Below are positions 59,919-64,000 of a DNA stretch of 64,000 bases, piece after piece. The position numbers and the translations under genes are program-made. Below the pieces are notes generated by a model that did no database searches, was not told where the DNA came from, and worked only from the letters and a program-made list of their open reading frames with translations. The DNA lies in contig NZ_JAAMNH020000001.1 of assembly GCF_011065935.2 (NCBI RefSeq), forward strand, positions 4,671,001-4,735,000, in the 5' to 3' direction. Position 1 is the first letter of the stretch. Every line of letters starts with the position of its first letter. Source of the DNA: Clostridium estertheticum (lineage in GTDB: Bacteria; Bacillota; Clostridia; Clostridiales; Clostridiaceae).

Positions 59919-61317
59919 CACGATCACCCTTATCAAAAATACTATTAGATATCTCGCTAAGATCTTTTCTATAGAATATATCCTTAAATTTAAAGCTTTC
60001 TAGTGTACCTAAAGGAAATAAATATGGATATCCACAACTTTCTAGGCCAGCCATATGTGAGATAAAAATAAAGAAACCAATATAAAATCCTGGTAGCCCC
60101 AGCACTGAGGAAAATAAAATAATAATTATATTCCATATGGATAGAGCACCATAAAGCTTAGACACTAAAAAAGAAGCTATAGAGGAAAGTGCCACGATTA
60201 CTACAGTACTTTGAGATGCGAGTCCTGCTCCCACTGCAGCATCTCCTAAAATTAAAGCTCCAACAATGCTCATTGCCTGACCTATGGGCTGTGGCAATCT
60301 TATCCCTGCCTCTCTAAGTAATTGAAAGAAAAAAGTCATTAGTAATAACTCTATCACCGTTGGGAGAGGTACACCGGCTCTAGAAATTGCGAGCTTTACA
60401 GCAAATACTGTTGGAATAAGTGAAAAGTGGTAAGTAGTAAAAGCCAAATATACCCCTGACAATAAGCTAGCTAAGAAGAAACTAAACACTCTCATAAGTC
60501 TGGATAAATTACCAAAATACTTATTAGAATAATAATCATCCGGTGTTTGAAAATTATCCACAAAAAAATGTGGTGCAGTAATTACAAAAGGGCTTCCATC
60601 TACAATTATTGCTATTTTTCCTTCTAAAAGCTTTGCTGATGCCACATCTGGTTTTTCCGTAGTGCCTATTGTGTCGAAAACTGTGTTCTTATTTTTCAAT
60701 TCTTCTTCAATATAACTTGAATCTAATATAAACTCTAATTTTATATTAGATACTTTATTCCTTATATAATCAACAAGATTCTTAGGGGCCACACCTTCTA
60801 TATAACACATTACTGTTACCGTATTAGATTTACTTCCTAAAATTACTGTTTCAAATTTCAAAGCCGGATTTTTAATTTTTCTTCTTATAAGTGATACATT
60901 ATCTACAAATGCCTCTGTAAATCCTTCTCTTGGTCCTTTAATCACGTTTTCTGCAACGGGAATTCCCACACTCCGCCTCACATACCCCTTTGCCTCACAA
61001 TAAATCGCACTATTTGCAAAAGAGAATATAAGCACCACGTCCCCAGACAAAACGTGGTATATAGCCTCATCATTACTATTAATATCTCCAATGTTATTAG
61101 CCGGTAATACTTCTTTTTTTATATACTCTAACTCTACAGTTTCAATCTTCTTTTGTATTAGAGGATTAAATATGTATTCACTAATAAATTTAGAATCGCA
61201 CAAATCATCAATAAACACGCCGAATATTATTCCTAGCGTGCATTCTATCTCTCTATACTTTACATCGTAGCTAATTTTTAATTTATCCTTAATATAATCA
61301 ACATTTATTTTTTCCAT
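59911..61317 (-). CDS. GerA family spore germination protein (GerAA)
   Basis: Membrane subunit of a germinant receptor in the spore inner membrane, 468 residues. The N-terminal soluble half (about 1-230) has YHVLSGDVVLIFSFANSAIY, then RSVGIPVAENVIKGPREGFT and the family hallmark FVDNVSLIRRKI. About five membrane helices follow from 245, with RAGVPLPTVIELLLMTFFFQ, LLREAGIRLPQPIGQAMSIV. The start at 61317 has AAGGGTG 6 nt upstream; a GTG at 61326 overlaps it. It is divergent from the permease-like gerB gene at 61438, as in gerK of C. perfringens. Confidence 0.93.
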   Translation of the reverse strand: MEKINVDYIKDKLKISYDVKYREIECTLGIIFGVFIDDLCDSKFISEYIFNPLIQKKIETVELEYIKKEVLPANNIGDINSNDEAIYHVLSGDVVLIFSFANSAIYCEAKGYVRRSVGIPVAENVIKGPREGFTEAFVDNVSLIRRKIKNPALKFETVILGSKSNTVTVMCYIEGVAPKNLVDYIRNKVSNIKLEFILDSSYIEEELKNKNTVFDTIGTTEKPDVASAKLLEGKIAIIVDGSPFVITAPHFFVDNFQTPDDYYSNKYFGNLSRLMRVFSFFLASLLSGVYLAFTTYHFSLIPTVFAVKLAISRAGVPLPTVIELLLMTFFFQLLREAGIRLPQPIGQAMSIVGALILGDAAVGAGLASQSTVVIVALSSIASFLVSKLYGALSIWNIIIILFSSVLGLPGFYIGFFIFISHMAGLESCGYPYLFPLGTLESFKFKDIFYRKDLSEISNSIFDKGDRDE

Positions 61318-61437
61318 TTTAATCACCCTTTTTATTATTTGTAATAGTTAAGATTAATATTCTGCTTTTGGGTAATAATACTAATATATCGAAATTTTTT
61401 TTTAATATGCAGTGTAGAATGGAAATAAGGAGAAAAA

Positions 61438-62535
61438 ATGGATAAGCTAAATACAAAACATTTAATGTTCATAATATGGGGAACTTCCATTGTAGCAATG
61501 AAAACTTACCCCAACGTATTCATAGTGAATGGCGGTAGAGATTCCTGGATCTCCGTTATTATTGCCTCTATTATTTTATTTTTTTATTTCATTTTTTTAC
61601 TTTTCGTTTGTAAAAAAAGCAATTGCTATAATATGGATGAAATATACCATAAGGCTTTAGGTAAAACTATAGGAGATATTTTCTTGATACTATTTATCAT
61701 AACTTTAATTATCAGCTTAATAGAAAGTTCTTCAGTAGAAGCAAATGCCTTGCATCTAAATATGCTTTCAGATACCCCTACTTGGTTTTTCCTCTTATTT
61801 ATATTAGTACCTGCCATTTATATTACAAAGAAGGGTACTAGGGCAATAACTATAGTTACCATTATCGGTATATGTCTTATTATGTTGGCAGGGATAAACC
61901 TAGCAATTCTTACAGCCAAATACAAAAAATTTAATTACCTACTTCCTATAATGGCTGATGGCGTCACCCCCTCCTTTCTTTTATCTGTAATAAAGGCACT
62001 GGGGTGCTATGGTAGTATAGCCATTTGCATTCCATTTTTATCCAGAGTAACAAATAAATCAAAAATCACAAAGCATTGCATTATTGCAATATTAATTGTA
62101 ATACAAATGGAGATTGTGGCAAATATCGGTATTTTAAGCACCTTTGGAATAGCTAGAGTCCTTAGCATTAACTATCCCAAGCTCATACAAACTCAGTTAG
62201 TTGCTTATTTCAGTTTTTTAGAGGGTGGGGAGTTTTTTGTAATGCTTCAAATGGTAGGTGGGTGGTTTATTAAATATGTATTAACTTTAAATGCTATACT
62301 AATTCTATTAAAAAAACTTTCTTTCTTTAATAAATACTGGATATACATTATTACCTTATTTGTATTCATAATTTCCTATTTCATATCCGCTAAAGTAATA
62401 TTACTATATAAGTTTTTAAATATTTACGTCTATTTGTCTGTAGTGTGCTTCATATTAATACCAACAATAATTTTCAGTGTATTTTATATTAAAACTATAA
62501 AAAACAATAGAAATAACTACGCAACTAAAAAATAA
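61438..62535 (+). CDS. GerB family spore germination permease
   Basis: Third component of the GerA-type germinant receptor, an APC-superfamily amino-acid permease-like protein of 365 residues with about ten membrane helices. It begins MDKLNTKHLMFIIWGTSIVA. GerB hallmarks are IESSSVEANALHLNMLSDTP and YKKFNYLLPIMADGVTPSFL. Known homologues bind amino-acid germinants such as alanine. It faces away from gerAA/gerAC with a 120-bp promoter gap. It has its own terminator, shared with the convergent gene. Confidence 0.92.
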   Translation: MDKLNTKHLMFIIWGTSIVAMKTYPNVFIVNGGRDSWISVIIASIILFFYFIFLLFVCKKSNCYNMDEIYHKALGKTIGDIFLILFIITLIISLIESSSVEANALHLNMLSDTPTWFFLLFILVPAIYITKKGTRAITIVTIIGICLIMLAGINLAILTAKYKKFNYLLPIMADGVTPSFLLSVIKALGCYGSIAICIPFLSRVTNKSKITKHCIIAILIVIQMEIVANIGILSTFGIARVLSINYPKLIQTQLVAYFSFLEGGEFFVMLQMVGGWFIKYVLTLNAILILLKKLSFFNKYWIYIITLFVFIISYFISAKVILLYKFLNIYVYLSVVCFILIPTIIFSVFYIKTIKNNRNNYATKK

Positions 62536-62557
62536 AAAAAGCCCTAGGGCTTTTTTT
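62534..62557. terminator. bidirectional terminator between gerB and the ECF transporter gene
   Basis: A perfect 24-bp palindrome of AAAAAAAGCCCTAGGGC plus T7. Symmetric A and T runs serve both directions. Confidence 0.88.
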
Positions 62558-62571
62558 CATAAATAACTATC

Positions 62572-63114
62572 TTATCTATTAATTTTTGTTTTTAAAGCTG
62601 TTATTAAAGGTAGTGCTAAAACAATACCGCCTACTACTTGAAGAATGTTAGTTGGTATATCCTTTAGTGAAACAATTAATGCTTTACTAAGGGCAAATTC
62701 TTTAGAAATAAATGTTAGTATAATTGCTCCACCTAGATAATATGCCGCAATCATCCAAATCCCTGCTACAACAAAAGCAAAAACATTATTTTTAAAATTA
62801 TCCCCATTATAATTCTTTCTATAAGCAATGGTCCCGGCAATATAGCCCATTACACCTTTAATAACAAAAGTAAATGGTGCCCACATGGTATACCCTGTCA
62901 TTAAATCAAATAAACACATACCTACAGCAGATGATATTGCTGATTTTTTTCTTCCAAATAATATAGCTGATAAAAAGATCATACTATCTCCGAAATGAAG
63001 TACTCCCATAAAAGTTGGAAAGTGTATAACTGAAGTAGCTATAAATGTAATAGCGGCCATTAAACTAATTTGTACAATATCAATGGTTTTAATTGATGAT
63101 ACTCTATTTTCCAT
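62572..63114 (-). CDS. ECF transporter S component
   Basis: Substrate-binding membrane subunit of an energy-coupling factor vitamin importer, 180 residues with about six membrane helices (IDIVQISLMAAITFIATSVI, FGDSMIFLSAILFGRKKSAI, SAVGMCLFDLMTGYTMWAPF). These match the general S-component pattern (DUF1393-like/pantothenate-HmpT type group), but the vitamin is not readable. The start at 63114 follows AGGGGG with 6-nt spacing; an ATG at 63120 directly abuts it. The shared ECF ATPases are not in the window. Confidence 0.87.
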   Translation of the reverse strand: MENRVSSIKTIDIVQISLMAAITFIATSVIHFPTFMGVLHFGDSMIFLSAILFGRKKSAISSAVGMCLFDLMTGYTMWAPFTFVIKGVMGYIAGTIAYRKNYNGDNFKNNVFAFVVAGIWMIAAYYLGGAIILTFISKEFALSKALIVSLKDIPTNILQVVGGIVLALPLITALKTKINR

Positions 63115-63394
63115 ATTCATCCCCCTGTGATTTAATCTTAATGCAATTTAGTCTTTAATATAATCTAAACCGCTCTTCTACTATTATTATATACAATAAT
63201 AATTATTTTTCAAATGTATGCATACACTTTTAAGATGTTTACCATATTTTTTCTGCATATACATTACTAAAGTAATACATACTATATCTAGTATTCATAC
63301 ATAATTCACTGTAGTGGCTAAATACAATGTAGTGAATTATTGTACTCTAGTTGATTTTTATTACACTTTTATTTTGATAAATGGAGGTACATGT
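63115..63394. other. divergent gap between the ECF S component and small protein genes
   Basis: AT-rich with no riboswitch recognised (no TPP, FMN or cobalamin core). Two related stretches, AATTCACTGTAGTG and CAATGTAGTGAATTATTG near 63303-63340, form an inverted repeat that could be an operator for the small gene. Not otherwise structured. Confidence 0.4.
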
Positions 63395-63550
63395 ATGCCT
63401 TTTTTACGTTGGTTAGGTGGATTTGTAGTATTATTCGGGTTAATGGGAGTACTTTTCATCATAGGTGGGAATTTAATTAATATCCTACTACTAATTGCTA
63501 CAATTGTATTTATAATTGATGCTCTATCTAGCAGAAAAAAAACCATATAA
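63395..63550 (+). CDS. small membrane protein, lmo0937 type
   Basis: A 51-residue protein, MPFLRWLGGFVVLFGLMGVL at the N-terminus, with two hydrophobic helices and a short basic tail (ALSSRKKTI). It matches the general form of the lmo0937 small membrane protein family. The ATG at 63395 follows TGGAGGTACATGT; a longer in-frame open stretch upstream is not conserved. Followed by a strong terminator. Function unknown. Confidence 0.72.
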   Translation: MPFLRWLGGFVVLFGLMGVLFIIGGNLINILLLIATIVFIIDALSSRKKTI

Positions 63551-63560
63551 AAAATAAAGG

Positions 63561-63595
63561 AAAAAAACTCTTGAAATTATTTCAAGAGTTTTTTT
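63561..63595. terminator. bidirectional terminator
   Basis: A 16-bp stem, AAAAAAACTCTTGAAA, with its complement and a 3-nt loop. It separates the convergent small membrane gene and prfC. Confidence 0.88.
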
Positions 63596-63605
63596 CTTTT
63601 ATTTT

Positions 63606-64000
63606 TTAGTCGTTATTTTTGCTAACATCCGATAAAATCAAGCCTTTATTATGCTCTATTGCCCAACTAATGGACCAATCACTTTGAAACAGTAGTAGGT
63701 CTCTATCCTTAAAGTCTTTAACTATTCTAGTATCACTAGTCAAATTAAGCTCTTCTTTATCTAAAGAACTATTTTCAATCCATCTTATATATTTAAATGC
63801 TAATCTATCCATCTTAATATCTACATTATATTCATTTTTAAGTCTGAATTCTAATACTTCAAACTGAAGCACTCCTACAACCCCAACTATGATTTGTTCA
63901 ATCCCTATATGAAGTTGCTTAAATACTTGGATTGCACCTTCTTCAGCTATTTGTGTTACACCCTTTATAAATTGCTTTCTCTTCATGGTGTCAACAGTTC
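63606..64000 (-). CDS. prfC: peptide chain release factor 3, C-terminal part (window-truncated)
   Basis: C-terminal 130 residues of RF3, the GTPase that recycles class I release factors from the ribosome. The frame is open to the edge of the window. It has the conserved KRKQFIKGVTQIAEEGAIQV, then VVGVLQFEVLEFRLKNEYNV, and a C-terminal DLLLFQSDWSISWAIEHNKG. These match the RF3 domain III/C-terminal region. The GTPase domain lies outside the window to the right. Confidence 0.88.
   Translation of the reverse strand, partial: TVDTMKRKQFIKGVTQIAEEGAIQVFKQLHIGIEQIIVGVVGVLQFEVLEFRLKNEYNVDIKMDRLAFKYIRWIENSSLDKEELNLTSDTRIVKDFKDRDLLLFQSDWSISWAIEHNKGLILSDVSKNND

Noticed and set aside
63314..63394. N-terminal extension of the small membrane protein
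   Set aside because: The ribosome site GGAGG lies at 63384-63388, inside the extension, and the hydrophobic protein begins at 63395.

Overview
The window is a 64-kb piece of a low-GC, spore-forming, strictly fermentative Firmicute chromosome, most likely Clostridium sensu stricto. The grounds are an AT-rich sequence with strong AGGAGG-type ribosome binding sites and frequent TTG starts, a complete selenocysteine-dependent glycine reductase operon, SleB and GerA-type germination genes, an Fe-S L-serine dehydratase, rubrerythrin, and T-box leaders on aminoacyl-tRNA synthetase genes. No phage, integrase, intact insertion sequence, CRISPR array, rRNA or tRNA gene was seen.

Region by region: 1-1.7 kb is the start of a BMP-lipoprotein (nucleoside or simple sugar) ABC importer read leftward. 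2-10.5 kb is the glycine reductase operon grdX-trxB-trxA-grdE-grdA-grdB-grdC-grdD on the minus strand. It sits behind a tandem glycine riboswitch with a terminator, and grdA and grdB each carry an in-frame UGA followed by a short SECIS-like hairpin. 10.8-22 kb holds mostly minus-strand housekeeping and envelope genes: DegV, TrmL, a membrane-anchored MutS-like ATPase, a Cof-type phosphatase, a MoxR/DUF58/transglutaminase operon and a VanW protein. 22-35 kb has an M42 peptidase, an ECF sigma factor coupled to a membrane propeller protein, SleB, a MgtE-like protein without its channel, a YgiQ radical SAM protein, a lipid kinase, PssA, a Ca2+/H+ exchanger and rubrerythrin. 35-46 kb has the serine dehydratase, a TGS-uridine kinase, DUF421/DUF4363, class II aldolase, NdpA, and a CYTH/DUF5685/DnaJ/membrane-protein cassette. 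46-64 kb has leuS and tyrS with T-boxes, a small alarmone synthetase, a FlhB-C/YlqG pair, an AlbA_2 protein, a GAF-GGDEF protein, a GerA receptor locus, an ECF transporter S component and the end of prfC.

The genes fit an amino-acid-fermenting anaerobe. Serine is deaminated by SdaAA/SdaAB. Glycine is reduced by the Grd complex to acetyl phosphate using thioredoxin electrons, and glycine itself switches that operon on through the riboswitch. Germination genes (sleB, gerA/gerC/gerB) and oxygen-stress genes (rubrerythrin) suit a sporulating anaerobe.

The least explained material lies between genes. There are two families of roughly 190-260 bp near-perfect palindromes. One has a TTTGAGCGA(A/C)-type apex (two full copies and one end fragment), and the other has arms ending near GCGAATATAAAATTCTC (one full and one half copy). 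A GC-richer block near 37.0 kb folds into nested stems with a possible pseudoknot and lies upstream of the serine dehydratase genes. A cluster of CACCT palindromes lies inside the importer operon, and a third short repeat family follows several genes. These are the best candidates for something not yet described.
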